NCBI RefSeq assembly: GCF_009295825.1
Contig: NZ_WHKF01000002.1
Location: 806,001 to 870,000, forward strand
DNA: 64,000 nucleotides
DNA from: Marinifilum sp. N1E240
Lineage (GTDB): Bacteria > Bacteroidota > Bacteroidia > Bacteroidales > Marinifilaceae
Reading direction: 5' to 3'
In this document: one piece after another, positions 8,084 through 17,345 of the stretch
Layout: each line of letters starts with the position of its first letter
Numbering within the stretch: the stretch's first letter is position 1
The notes under the pieces: model-generated
What the model saw: only the letters and a program-made list of their open reading frames with translations
The model's database searches: none
What the model was told of the DNA's origin: nothing
Position numbers and translations under genes: made by a program

Positions 8084-9721
8084 ATGAAAAAAATCATGTT
8101 TATGTTTTTAGCTGTGGTATTAACCGCAGGTATAACTTTAGCTCAGCAAAATAATTCGAATGTGGAGCAAAGTGGAACTCAAAACGATGCTGCAGTTGAG
8201 CAAGTTGGCTTATGGAATATGAGTGATGTAGAACAGATTGGAGATGACAATACTGCTGAAGTTACTCAAAATGGTATCCTCAATTATTCAGAAATCTTCC
8301 AATTAGGAGTTGGAAATATTGCAGTTGTAAATCAGGATATCTCTAATACATCCTATGTTACACAATTTTTTACTTTTGATAATATTGCAATGGTTGATCA
8401 GTTGGGATTGAACTACTCAGAAATCAATCAGGTCTTTGGAGAAGACAATATTGCTATGGTTACTCAGGAAGGAATGAACTACTCTTTAATCAATCAATTT
8501 TTCAGTATTTGGGTTGAGGCATATGTGGAGCAGTACGGTTATTTCAATGAGTCATATGTAAATCAAATGAGTGTTTGGGATATTGCAAATGTTCTACAAG
8601 TTGGAAATTGGAATCAGGCTTACGTTGAGCAAACCAATAATTTTTGGTCAGAGGCTTTAATCAACCAGTTTGGAGATGACAACTGGGCAAAAGTTGATCA
8701 AATGGGCGGTATGGTTGATTTTGGTGGTATTCTTCAGTTTGGCGAATACAATGCAGCAAGAATCAAGCAGTATTACGGTTACGCGAACTGGGCTGGAGTT
8801 ATTCAGGATGGATACTGGAATTTGGCTGACGTTTATCAAGGTGGTGGATCATTCAATAGCTCTTTTGTTGAGCAAACAGGATATGACAACTGGGCTTTCA
8901 CAACTCAAATGTATGGTGAAGGTAATGATATCGAAATTGAGCAGTACTATGATGTAAATACTGCATATGCAACACAGTATGGTGGAGAAGCAAATTCAGC
9001 TTACATAGGACAATTAGGTCTTTGGAATTGGGCAAAAACTTACCAGGAAGATGGTAATGACAATTATGCAGGTATTGCACAAACTGGAGTTGCAAATGAA
9101 GCACTTATCAGACAATTTAGAGGTGATAACAACTGGGCAGGTTTAGTTCAGGTTGGTGATTTTAATATCGCTGAAGCACTTCAGGTTGATGGAATGTATA
9201 ATGAAGCTTACTCAAAGCAAGACGGTAATAATAATGCAGTTGGTATGGTTCAGATAGATGGCGCGAGCAATTGGACAACTGTTTATCAAACTGGAGATGA
9301 CAATTGGTCGTATTCTGAGCAAATTAACGGAAGAGAGAATGAAATTGTTGTAAATCAAAATGGAGTTGGCAATATGGCTGAGACGTACCAATTTGGTGGT
9401 GGTGCTACTTTAGCTTTGGTTAATCAATTTGGTGAAGGTAATTACTCTGGTATTCAGCAAGAAAATGTTGTTGCTTCATCAGCTGACATTTTCCAGGTTG
9501 GTAATTTTAATGAATCTGTTGTTATGCAGTTTGATGGTGAATACAATACAGCTACAGTAACTCAGTATGGAGATTACAATTATTCAGGAATACTTCAGGA
9601 TGGTTCAAACAATACAGCAACAGTTTATCAGGAAGGATTAATGGAAAGTAGTTTGGTTCTTCAGTATGGTAATGGTAATACTGCAACAGTAACTCAATCT
9701 GATGCACCAATTATTCCATAA
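8084..9721 (+). CDS. Curlin-repeat (CsgA/CsgB-like) functional amyloid protein
   Basis: 545 residues: a signal peptide (about 1-20, ending TLAQQ) and then an almost unbroken series of about 46 half-repeats of 11-12 residues, such as NTAEVTQNG, NYSEIFQLG and NTATVTQYG. Each has the curlin pattern of Asn, small or aromatic, beta-branched, Gln and Gly. E. coli CsgA has five full repeats; this has about 23 pairs. Many units carry Trp or Tyr after Asn (NWA, NYS). It should be exported and assemble into cross-beta fibres. No csgE, csgF or csgG homologue is nearby. A strong terminator follows. Confidence 0.88.
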   Translation: MKKIMFMFLAVVLTAGITLAQQNNSNVEQSGTQNDAAVEQVGLWNMSDVEQIGDDNTAEVTQNGILNYSEIFQLGVGNIAVVNQDISNTSYVTQFFTFDNIAMVDQLGLNYSEINQVFGEDNIAMVTQEGMNYSLINQFFSIWVEAYVEQYGYFNESYVNQMSVWDIANVLQVGNWNQAYVEQTNNFWSEALINQFGDDNWAKVDQMGGMVDFGGILQFGEYNAARIKQYYGYANWAGVIQDGYWNLADVYQGGGSFNSSFVEQTGYDNWAFTTQMYGEGNDIEIEQYYDVNTAYATQYGGEANSAYIGQLGLWNWAKTYQEDGNDNYAGIAQTGVANEALIRQFRGDNNWAGLVQVGDFNIAEALQVDGMYNEAYSKQDGNNNAVGMVQIDGASNWTTVYQTGDDNWSYSEQINGRENEIVVNQNGVGNMAETYQFGGGATLALVNQFGEGNYSGIQQENVVASSADIFQVGNFNESVVMQFDGEYNTATVTQYGDYNYSGILQDGSNNTATVYQEGLMESSLVLQYGNGNTATVTQSDAPIIP

Positions 9722-9834
9722 TATAACTAATAAAGAAAAATAGAATGTTACATTCTTATTTTCTGCAAATTTTCAAGGATTTCGATATTTGTGTGGTTGT
9801 AAATTTCGAAATTGAATTTTGGTTTTAAATAGTG

Positions 9835-9868
9835 ATAAGGAACGCTTAAGAGCGTTCCTTATTTTTTT
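9835..9868 (+). terminator. Intrinsic terminator after the curlin-repeat gene
   Basis: ATAAGGAACGCT and AGCGTTCCTTAT pair perfectly around a small loop and are followed by seven Ts. Confidence 0.9.
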
Positions 9869-9950
9869 GAATCGATAAGGTACAATGTCGAGTTAATTAT
9901 CGATTCTTACACTTAACTGCCTATGTTTAGTGTTGACTTATTGTCGGGAA

Positions 9951-11372
9951 TTATTTCTCAAGAAATTGATGAATAGAAAGAGCTGTTTTTCTTCCGCTAT
10001 CTATCGCTCTAACGACCAAACTTGCTCCCGATGTTGCGTCACCAGAACAGAATATCTTGGTGTTAGAAGTTTGTCCATTACTTTTTGTTTTAATATTTCC
10101 TTTAGGATCTAAATCTAATCCCAATTCTTTTACCAAACCTTCATGAACTGGATGAACAAATCCCATTGCAAGTAGTACCAAATCAGTTTCAATTATTTCT
10201 TCAGAACCTGGTATTTCTGTCATTTTAAATTGTCCATTTTTATCTCTTGACCATTCAATTTGACAAACTACCAGACCTTTTAATTCTCCGTTTTCTCCTT
10301 TAAACTCTTTAGAGCTGATAGCCCATCTTCTTTTACATCCTTCTAAATGAGAACTTGAAGTTCTTAATGTATCAGGCCAATATGGCCAAGGATTGTTTTC
10401 TTTTCTCTCTTCAGGAGGTTTTGGTAAAAGTTCAATTTGAAGAACAGATTTGGCTTTCTGACGAACAGATGTTCCAACGCAGTCGGAACCAGTATCGCCT
10501 CCGCCAATAACAACGACATTTTTTCCTTTTGCTGAGATTCTTTCCTCTTTAGAAAATTCATCACCACGAACTACTTTATTTTGTTGCTTTAGGAAATCCA
10601 TAGCATAGTGTACACCTTCCAATTCACGTCCTTTAATTAGTAAATCACGTGGTTTCATGGCACCTATGGCTAAACAAATTGCGTCGTACTCTTTTTCTAA
10701 ATCAGCAAATGAAACTTCAACTCCAACGTCTTGATTGGTTTTGAACTCAATACCTTCTTCAACGAATAATTCTAATCGGCGATCAATAACATGCTTGTCT
10801 AGTTTAAAATCTGGAATACCATATCGAAGTAATCCTCCAATTGCATCATCTTTTTCGTAAACTGTTACCGAGTGACCCGCTTTATTTAAAAGATCAGCAA
10901 CCGATAATCCAGCAGGACCAGAACCGATTACAGCAACTTTTTTGCCAGTTCTCTTTTTAGGAGTCTGCGCTTTAATATAGCCATATTCGAATGCCTTTTC
11001 AATAATAGAAGCTTCGTTTTCCCGAATAGTTACCGGGGCGTTATGCAATGCCAGTACACAAGATTTCTCACATGGTGCTGGACATACTCTACCAGTAAAC
11101 TCAGGAAAACTGTTTGTTGAATGCAATATTGAGCTAGCTTCCTCCCAATTTTCGCGATATACAGCATCCTGCCATTCTGGAATTTTACTCGAAGTAGGGC
11201 AAGCCCAATGGCAAAATGGTATTCCACAATCCATACATCTTGATGCCTGATCAATTCTATCTTCAAGGTTAAGTGTTTGTTCAACCTCGCCAAAATCTCC
11301 AATTCTATCTCGTACCGGGCGATAGCCGGCTTCTTTTCTTTTTATTTCTAAAAAACCTTTCGGATTTCCCAT
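9951..11372 (-). CDS. gltD: Glutamate synthase, small (beta) subunit
   Basis: 473 residues, normal for the family. The N-terminal Fe-S-binding region has CMDCGIPFCHWAC followed by CPAPCEKSC. A FAD-binding GSGPAG motif (about residue 151) and a NADPH-binding GGGDTGSDC motif follow, as does a C-terminal GDATSGASLVVRAI. The subunit oxidises NAD(P)H and passes electrons to GltB for glutamate synthesis from glutamine and 2-oxoglutarate. It lies 85 nt downstream of gltB on the same strand. Confidence 0.96.
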   Translation of the reverse strand: MGNPKGFLEIKRKEAGYRPVRDRIGDFGEVEQTLNLEDRIDQASRCMDCGIPFCHWACPTSSKIPEWQDAVYRENWEEASSILHSTNSFPEFTGRVCPAPCEKSCVLALHNAPVTIRENEASIIEKAFEYGYIKAQTPKKRTGKKVAVIGSGPAGLSVADLLNKAGHSVTVYEKDDAIGGLLRYGIPDFKLDKHVIDRRLELFVEEGIEFKTNQDVGVEVSFADLEKEYDAICLAIGAMKPRDLLIKGRELEGVHYAMDFLKQQNKVVRGDEFSKEERISAKGKNVVVIGGGDTGSDCVGTSVRQKAKSVLQIELLPKPPEERKENNPWPYWPDTLRTSSSHLEGCKRRWAISSKEFKGENGELKGLVVCQIEWSRDKNGQFKMTEIPGSEEIIETDLVLLAMGFVHPVHEGLVKELGLDLDPKGNIKTKSNGQTSNTKIFCSGDATSGASLVVRAIDSGRKTALSIHQFLEK

Positions 11373-11457
11373 AATTGTTCAATTTACAGTTGTCAGTCAA
11401 CAATTATCAATTAGCAAAATATCATTGCTAACCGATAATTGGGAACTGTTTATTGAT

Positions 11458-14400
11458 TTATTCGTGTACCTGTGTTTGAGCCTGTGCCTTCTTCAATTTG
11501 CGATGAATTTTTCTCAGCTTCTTCTCTTCCAATACCTTCTTGTATTCATAAGGAATAACCTTCACAAAATGTGGCAGATATTCTTCCCAATGGGTTAGTA
11601 TTTTAGAAGCTACACTACTTTGAGTTAACATCAGATGTTGATGAATCATTTCTTGCAATTCATGGATATCTTGAAGATTCTCTACCGGTTCAAGTGCTAC
11701 AAGACTCTGGTTGCAGAAATAATCCAGTCGTCCTTCCATATTAAGAACATAGGCGATACCTCCACTCATACCAGCGGCAAAGTTTCTTCCTGTAGGTCCA
11801 AGAATCACTACACGTCCACCGGTCATGTATTCACATCCGTGATCACCAACTCCTTCCACAACAGCTTTAGCACCCGAGTTTCTTACGCAGAATCTTTCTC
11901 CTGCCATTCCTCTGAAGTATACCTCTCCACTAGTTGCACCATATAGGGCAGTATTACCAATTATGATTTGATGCTCAGGCTTGAATTTGCTTTTAACAGG
12001 AGGATTTACAATGATTTTTCCTCCGGACAAACCTTTACCGATATAATCGTTAGAGTCACCCTCTAACTTGAAAGTAATTCCTTTTTCAAGGAAGGCGCCA
12101 AAACTTTGTCCTGCAGATCCTCGGAATCTACAGTGAATGGTATCTTCATCGAGTACTCGCTTAGGCTTTAATGCAGCTACTTTTCCCGATAACATAGCAC
12201 CAGTGGTACGATCTGTATTGGTGATTTTTTTATCAATCCAAACTTTCTCGCCATCATGAAGTGCTTTTTCTGCCTGTTTTATCAAATCATGATCCAATAC
12301 TTCTCCAATTGATTTGATTGTAGCATTAACTCCATTTAGTTCATGACCATCTGTTTCAGGTAAATGGAATAAATTCTGAACGTCAATTGTTTCAGCTTTC
12401 CATTTCTTGATATCTTTTCTTTTTACCAGTAGATCAGATCGCCCAACCAAATCGTCAAACTTACGAATTCCCAGTTCTGCCATAATTTCACGACAATCTT
12501 CTGCAAGGAAAGTAAAGAAGTTAACCAGCCATTCCGAGCGCCCCAAGAATTTCTCTCTCAATTCCTTATTTTGAGTAGCAATCCCAACAGGACAGGTATT
12601 TAAGTGACATTTACGCATCATCACACAACCTAATACAACTAATGCACTCGTCGCAAATCCGAACTCTTCAGCACCAAGCAATGCCATCGAAACAATATCT
12701 CGACCGGTTTTTAACTGTCCATCGGTTTGAAGTTTAATTCTACCTCTTAAATCGTTTAAGACAAGAGTCTGTTGGGCTTCAGCCAATCCAAGCTCCACAG
12801 GTAAACCTGTATTTTTAATCGAGCTTAAAGGACTTGCTCCAGTTCCACCTTCAGCACCACTAATTACAATTAAATCAGCATTAGCTTTGGCTACACCTGC
12901 AGCTACAGTTCCGACACCATTTTCCGATACTAACTTCACACTCACACAAGCTGTTGGATTTACATTTTTTAAATCGTAAATCAACTGTGCCAAATCCTCA
13001 ATAGAGTAAATATCATGATGTGGAGGAGGGGAGATCAGCGTAATTCCAGGAGTTGAGTTTCTCAACTTGGCAATAATCTTATCTACCTTAAATCCCGGCA
13101 ACTGTCCACCTTCACCAGGTTTAGCACCTTGAGCAACTTTAATTTGTAACTCGTCAGCATTTACCAAATATTCGGTGTTTACACCAAAACGACCTGAGGC
13201 AATTTGTTTGATAGAACTTCTCGCACTCGAATAAAAACGCTTAGAATTTTCACCACCTTCGCCAGTATTACTTCTGCCACCAATTTTATTCATGGCAATA
13301 GCCAATGCCTCGTGAGCTTCTTTCGAAATAGAACCATATGACATGGCACCAGTACAGAAACGTTTCCTGATATTTTCAACAGATTCTACCTCGCTAATGT
13401 CAATCGGATTTCTCTTGAAATCGAAATAGCCTCTTAAGAAATTTGGTTCTCTGGTTTCTTTATCTACAATTGCCGAATACTCTTTAAATTTCGCGTAATT
13501 ATTTGTTCTTGTAGACCATTGCAACAAGCCAATAGATTGAGGATTCCAACTGTGTGGTTCACCATTTTTACGATAGTGAATACTTCCATTGCTATTTAGT
13601 AAATCTTGATTCTCGAAAGGATCTTTTTCTGAAAATGCTTTTGTGTGATGACACAATATTTCCTCTGAAATCTCCTTTAAACCAACTCCGTCAATACGAG
13701 AACTAGTACCAGTAAAGTATTTGTCAACCACTTCTTTACTTACACCTAATGCCTCGTATATTTGAGCTCCCAAATAACTTCCAATGGTTGAAATACCCAT
13801 TTTTGACATTACTTTAAGTAATCCCTTATCAACTGCTTTAATGTAGTTTTTACGAGCAGTTTTGTACTCTAAACTCAATCTGCCATCCTTTACAAGTCTA
13901 TCAATTACAGCATAACTCATATAAGGATTAATAACACTGGCACCGTAGGCAATTAGCAAGGCAAAATGGTTTACTTCACGAGCTTCAGCAGTTTCAACCA
14001 CCAAACCAATTTGCATTCTTTTTCTTTTCTTTATCAGATGATGATGAACAGCTGCGGTTGCTAGCAGAACAGGAATTGGAGCCATTGATTTGCTCACATT
14101 TCTATCTGTTAATATGATATAGTTTTTATTGTCATCAACAGCTTTCTCTGCTAATTGGCACAACGAATCCAATGCATCTTCCAAGCCTTTTCCATTTTCC
14201 GCAGCCTTAAAAAGAATGTCGATACTAGCATGTCGAAACTCTTCGTGTCTAAGCTTTTTGATTTTTCCAAGATCGGTATTGGTAATCAATGGACTTTTGA
14301 AACGAATTAACTTACAATGTTGAGGAGTTTCATCCAATAAATTCTTTTGAACTGCTCCTATGTAATTTGTTAAATCCATGACTAAATTCTCACGAATTGA

Positions 14401-15984
14401 ATCAATTGGAGGATTGGTTACCTGAGCAAACAGTTGTCGGAAATAATTGAACAGCAACTGAGGCTTTGGTGATAAAGCAGGAATGGGTGAGTCATTTCCC
14501 ATAGATCCTACAGGTTCTTGCCCAGCAGACGCCATTGGTAGAATAACTCTTTCAAAATCTTCCTTCGAGTATCCAAATGTGGTCTTGCAAATTTCAAATT
14601 GATCACCAATATCCGATGGAACTCGTTTCTCAACCGGAATGGCTTTAAGATCTAAACGATTCTCTTTTAACCAATTTTGATACGGGTTTCTGTAAGTCAA
14701 TTGTGATTTTACTTCCTGATCAGGGATTATAATTCCCAATTGAGTATCAACCAAAAGCAATTTTCCAGGCTTCAATCTGCCTTTTTCCTTTATTTCCTCT
14801 GCTTTAAATTGTTGGATTCCTACTTCAGAACCCATTACAATCATATCATCCTGGGTGATAACATATCGGGAAGGGCGTAATCCGTTTCTATCCAAAGTTC
14901 CACCAATATAACGACCATCAGAAAACACCAATGATGCAGGTCCATCCCAAGGTTCCATAAAGGTTGAATGATATTCATAGAAAGCTTTTAAACTATCTGG
15001 AATTGGGTTCTTTTCATTCCACGATTCTGGCACCATCATACTTAAAGCATGTGGTAAACTTCTTCCAGTTAAAAACAGGAATTCCAATACGTTATCGAAT
15101 GATGCAGAGTCACTTTTATTGGGTTCTACAACAGGGAATAATTTCTTGATATCCTCACCATACATTTCAGATTTAAGCAACGATTCACGAGCTTGCATCC
15201 ATAAACGGTTTCCTTTTATGGTATTAATTTCACCATTGTGGGCAACGATTCTGAATGGTTGAGCTAAATCCCATGATGGAAATGTGTTGGTACTAAAGCG
15301 AGAATGAACCATGGCAATTGCCGATTCCATACGTGAATCTTGTAAATCTCCATAGTATGGTCCTAATTGATCACTGGCAAACATCCCTTTATATACAAGT
15401 ACTTTCGAAGAAAGACTTGGAATGTAGAACATCCCTTTCTCTTTCATTTTTGTAGCTCGAACATAACTTTCGGCTTGTTTTCTTGCCAAATACAAGCGTC
15501 TCTCCAAATCATCCTGCTCGTAGTTTCCTCCAACAAAAATTTGTTTGATTACTGGTTCCGATTGTCTTGCAATTTCTCCAATTGCATTTGTGTCTGTTGG
15601 CACATCACGTAATTGAAGAAATTCCAATCCCTCTTCTTCTAAAATCTGAATGAGAACTTCAATACAAAATTTTTCTTCGGTCTCATCTTGTGGTAAAAAT
15701 AATAATCCAGTACCATATTTTCCAGGTAGAGGAAGTTTGATACCTAACTTTTTGTAATAGGAGTGAGGAACTTGCATTAAAATTCCGGCACCATCACCAC
15801 TAACATTATCCGCACCTCGAGCTCCTCTGTGTTCCATATTCGATAGAACTTCAAGACCACGTGTGATGATTTCGTACGATTTTTTTCCTTTGATATTGGC
15901 TACAAAGCCAATTCCACAATTGTCATGTTCATTCATAGGGTCGTACAGACCCTGCTGGCTTGGTCTTAGGTTTCGCATAGGCAT
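11458..15984 (-). CDS. gltB: Glutamate synthase, large (alpha) subunit
   Basis: 1508 residues. The N-terminal glutaminase domain starts at Cys23 (HDNCGIGF), so a 22-residue propeptide must be removed, as is usual for GltB. The FMN-binding synthase domain contains GEGGE and GAEGGTGASP, and the Fe-S cysteines are in CVMMRKCHLNTCPVG. The C-terminal beta-helix domain has the repeated G-x-x-G pattern (GNTALYGATSGEVYFRG). Together with gltD it assimilates ammonia through the GS-GOGAT route. A candidate promoter lies about 180 nt upstream. Confidence 0.97.
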   Translation of the reverse strand: MPMRNLRPSQQGLYDPMNEHDNCGIGFVANIKGKKSYEIITRGLEVLSNMEHRGARGADNVSGDGAGILMQVPHSYYKKLGIKLPLPGKYGTGLLFLPQDETEEKFCIEVLIQILEEEGLEFLQLRDVPTDTNAIGEIARQSEPVIKQIFVGGNYEQDDLERRLYLARKQAESYVRATKMKEKGMFYIPSLSSKVLVYKGMFASDQLGPYYGDLQDSRMESAIAMVHSRFSTNTFPSWDLAQPFRIVAHNGEINTIKGNRLWMQARESLLKSEMYGEDIKKLFPVVEPNKSDSASFDNVLEFLFLTGRSLPHALSMMVPESWNEKNPIPDSLKAFYEYHSTFMEPWDGPASLVFSDGRYIGGTLDRNGLRPSRYVITQDDMIVMGSEVGIQQFKAEEIKEKGRLKPGKLLLVDTQLGIIIPDQEVKSQLTYRNPYQNWLKENRLDLKAIPVEKRVPSDIGDQFEICKTTFGYSKEDFERVILPMASAGQEPVGSMGNDSPIPALSPKPQLLFNYFRQLFAQVTNPPIDSIRENLVMDLTNYIGAVQKNLLDETPQHCKLIRFKSPLITNTDLGKIKKLRHEEFRHASIDILFKAAENGKGLEDALDSLCQLAEKAVDDNKNYIILTDRNVSKSMAPIPVLLATAAVHHHLIKKRKRMQIGLVVETAEAREVNHFALLIAYGASVINPYMSYAVIDRLVKDGRLSLEYKTARKNYIKAVDKGLLKVMSKMGISTIGSYLGAQIYEALGVSKEVVDKYFTGTSSRIDGVGLKEISEEILCHHTKAFSEKDPFENQDLLNSNGSIHYRKNGEPHSWNPQSIGLLQWSTRTNNYAKFKEYSAIVDKETREPNFLRGYFDFKRNPIDISEVESVENIRKRFCTGAMSYGSISKEAHEALAIAMNKIGGRSNTGEGGENSKRFYSSARSSIKQIASGRFGVNTEYLVNADELQIKVAQGAKPGEGGQLPGFKVDKIIAKLRNSTPGITLISPPPHHDIYSIEDLAQLIYDLKNVNPTACVSVKLVSENGVGTVAAGVAKANADLIVISGAEGGTGASPLSSIKNTGLPVELGLAEAQQTLVLNDLRGRIKLQTDGQLKTGRDIVSMALLGAEEFGFATSALVVLGCVMMRKCHLNTCPVGIATQNKELREKFLGRSEWLVNFFTFLAEDCREIMAELGIRKFDDLVGRSDLLVKRKDIKKWKAETIDVQNLFHLPETDGHELNGVNATIKSIGEVLDHDLIKQAEKALHDGEKVWIDKKITNTDRTTGAMLSGKVAALKPKRVLDEDTIHCRFRGSAGQSFGAFLEKGITFKLEGDSNDYIGKGLSGGKIIVNPPVKSKFKPEHQIIIGNTALYGATSGEVYFRGMAGERFCVRNSGAKAVVEGVGDHGCEYMTGGRVVILGPTGRNFAAGMSGGIAYVLNMEGRLDYFCNQSLVALEPVENLQDIHELQEMIHQHLMLTQSSVASKILTHWEEYLPHFVKVIPYEYKKVLEEKKLRKIHRKLKKAQAQTQVHE

Positions 15985-16160
15985 ATATTAAGTGCGAAGC
16001 CAGGTAATGATTTTTTCTTTATACGAAGGAATAAATTCAAAGCTACCTACGAGTCCCCAACTCAATAACTTTTAGAACGACACAATGAATCCGATTGTCG
16101 TTATCCTTGAAAGAAACATACAAAAAGAGGTAATGATTTTTCTGTTTTTCTAATCCGTTG
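15985..16160 (-). promoter_or_regulatory. Structured 5' leader of gltB
   Basis: Between the candidate promoter and the gltB start is a leader of about 170 nt. It contains a hairpin with arms AACGACA and TGTCGTT (around 16077-16101) and a 14-nt direct repeat AGGTAATGATTTTT at 16002 and 16129. No U-tract is present, so this is not a terminator. It may act in regulation, but no known riboswitch was recognised. Confidence 0.35.
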
Positions 16161-16163
16161 TCA

Positions 16164-16195
16164 CAAATATAAATCAAAATAAACCTGAAAAACAA
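16164..16195 (-). promoter_or_regulatory. Promoter of gltBD
   Basis: On the minus strand TTG (16195-16193), a 21-nt spacer and TATATTTG (16171-16164) match the Bacteroidota promoter pattern TTG-N19-21-TAnnTTTG. The inferred transcription start is about 16157. Confidence 0.6.
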
Positions 16196-16393
16196 GTATT
16201 ATTGTTTAGTTTGATTACGGAAACGATTGTAATTGATGATTTTTATCATGTTTTTTCACGCAAAGGTTTTCGTGATAATCAGTAGATTAAGAATATTCCT
16301 TCTATCTAAGTGAATTTTTTAATGAAAAATAATACGATTGAGATATGTTTAATTCAAATCAGTACAAAACAAAAATAATATCCGTTATGGATA

Positions 16394-16666
16394 TTATTTT
16401 GTTTCAACTACAGGTTGAACTCTTAAAAATTTCAATAGTAATTTTTCAATCCAGCGTGGAAGATATTTGCCAATTTTTGTAATAAATTGCTTACCTAAAA
16501 TATAGAGGGAAGAATAAAAAAACACTTTATTCAATACGTAAACTGATACAGTGAAAAAGACAACTTTATTAGTACCGGAAAGAATAAATGGTAAAGAGAG
16601 AGTAAGAATGAAAGTAATAACAGCTAATCCAAACAACACAAATCCAACAACTTTTTTCAACTCCAT
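16394..16666 (-). CDS. Small integral membrane protein, transporter-suffix-like
   Basis: 90 residues with two strong hydrophobic segments (about 7-31 and 34-58), then a basic amphipathic tail containing GKQFITKIGKYLPRWIEKLL. The layout resembles small proteins annotated as transporter suffix domain proteins, often found near transport genes, but no transporter is adjacent here. It stands alone between gltB and the arginine leader region. Function is unknown. Confidence 0.6.
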   Translation of the reverse strand: MELKKVVGFVLFGLAVITFILTLSLPFILSGTNKVVFFTVSVYVLNKVFFYSSLYILGKQFITKIGKYLPRWIEKLLLKFLRVQPVVETK

Positions 16667-17011
16667 AATTATTTTGATTCTTTAAATTTTAACATTTAAA
16701 TCAATTCTACGGCACAATTTATAAATGGTTATTAAAAAATCGATATTTAAAGTGTTAAAAATCATTAACTAAAAGGGTTTTGTCAACATAAATAAGATAA
16801 ATGCATCTTAATTTATTGAGTGTACATGCAATTGAAGTATATCAAATAAGAATATTGTAGTTCGTTATAAAAATATCATTTTTCAAAAAAGAGCTATCTT
16901 ATTGGATAGGGTAAAGTTAATAACTAATAGTTTTTTGTAATGCAAAGGTTTTAAATCAAGGGGTAAATAAAAAACTTAAAATTTAATTAGGATTTTAAGA
17001 ATAAATGACCT

Positions 17012-17019
17012 TATCTTTG
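17012..17019 (+). promoter_or_regulatory. Candidate -7 element of the arginine operon leader
   Basis: TATCTTTG matches TAnnTTTG exactly. The predicted transcription start, near 17026, would place the first leader peptide start (17044) about 18 nt into the RNA. The -33 region is weak. The roughly 345 nt before it (from 16667) are AT-rich with no gene seen. Confidence 0.55.
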
Positions 17020-17043
17020 TTGTCAACAAATCAGAAAAGAAGC

Positions 17044-17097
17044 ATGGAAAATTTAATTATCATTCGACGACGCAAAAACAGATCTTTATTTTTATAA
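17044..17097 (+). CDS. Arginine leader peptide 1
   Basis: A 17-residue ORF, MENLIIIRRRKNRSLFL, with codons CGA CGA CGC and a further AGA. It has four Arg codons in six positions. The stop is 31 nt before terminator 1. It is the first ORF of the inferred transcript that leads into the arginine biosynthesis genes. By analogy with known amino-acid leader peptides, ribosome stalling at the Arg codons would report scarcity of charged Arg-tRNA. Translation is inferred, not shown. Confidence 0.75.
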   Translation: MENLIIIRRRKNRSLFL

Positions 17098-17106
17098 AAT
17101 AAGGGC

Positions 17107-17134
17107 AAGCGTTGGTATGATATTTCCCAAGCTT
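17107..17134 (+). promoter_or_regulatory. Candidate antiterminator 1
   Basis: AAGC-(G)-TTGG at 17107-17115 can pair with CCAAGCTT at 17127-17134 (8 bp, one bulged G). The second arm overlaps the 5' arm of terminator 1, so the two structures exclude each other. A ribosome at the leader 1 stop would cover part of the first arm; one stalled at the Arg codons would not. Confidence 0.55.
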
Positions 17135-17158
17135 TCCAAATCGGAAAGTTTTTTTTTG
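17129..17158 (+). terminator. Attenuator terminator 1
   Basis: AAGCTTTCC (17129-17137) pairs with GGAAAGTTT (17143-17151), with one G-U pair and a 5-nt loop, followed by a T-run. It lies inside the arginine leader rather than at a gene end. Confidence 0.8.
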
Positions 17159-17182
17159 AATTTGATTTTTATAACACAGAAC

Positions 17183-17272
17183 ATGATGATCTTATTACAC
17201 AACATTCGACGACGAAGATGTAGCGCACCAAAAGGGAAAGCGGATCAGGTCGTATTGTCGTGTAATCAATGA
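17183..17272 (+). CDS. Arginine leader peptide 2
   Basis: A 29-residue ORF beginning MMILLHNIRRRRCSAPKG, with codons CGA CGA CGA AGA in tandem, and ending LSCNQ. It stops 15 nt before terminator 2. The sequence CATTCGACGACG is shared with leader 1. Its C-terminal half (G-x-A-D-Q-V-V-L-S-C-N-Q) aligns with leader 3 (G-T-D-E-L-A-I-S-C-N-E) with one residue gap, and the DNA gap is 3 nt. This suggests that the peptide itself is conserved. Confidence 0.75.
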   Translation: MMILLHNIRRRRCSAPKGKADQVVLSCNQ

Positions 17273-17300
17273 TTAATAACAATATTTAAAAGGCTTATCG
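17241..17300 (+). promoter_or_regulatory. Candidate antiterminator 2
   Basis: CG-(g)-AT-(c)-AGGTC at 17241-17251 can pair with GGCTTATCG at 17292-17300, giving 9 bp with two single-base bulges and two G-U pairs. The second arm is the 5' arm of terminator 2. It is weaker than the others, but the upstream arm is in the same place, over the GADQ/GTDE codons, as in unit 3. Confidence 0.4.
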
Positions 17301-17323
17301 TTTTCCCGATAAGCCTTTTTTTT
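17288..17323 (+). terminator. Attenuator terminator 2
   Basis: AGGCTTATCG (17291-17300) pairs perfectly with CGATAAGCCT (17307-17316) around a 6-nt loop, flanked by As and a run of eight Ts. It is a very strong intrinsic terminator inside the arginine leader. Confidence 0.9.
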
Positions 17324-17345
17324 GAACTAAAATTTAAATTGCAAG

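Noticed and set aside
8670-9104. Overlapping ORFs inside the curlin-repeat gene on both strands
   Set aside because: They arise because the repeated codons keep other frames open. Their translations are low-complexity mirror images of the repeats.
16072-16119. A 15-codon ORF upstream of gltB (MFLSRITTIGFIVSF) as a leader peptide
   Set aside because: It has no run of Glu, Gln or any single amino acid, and no terminator follows it. Its bases are explained by the hairpin.
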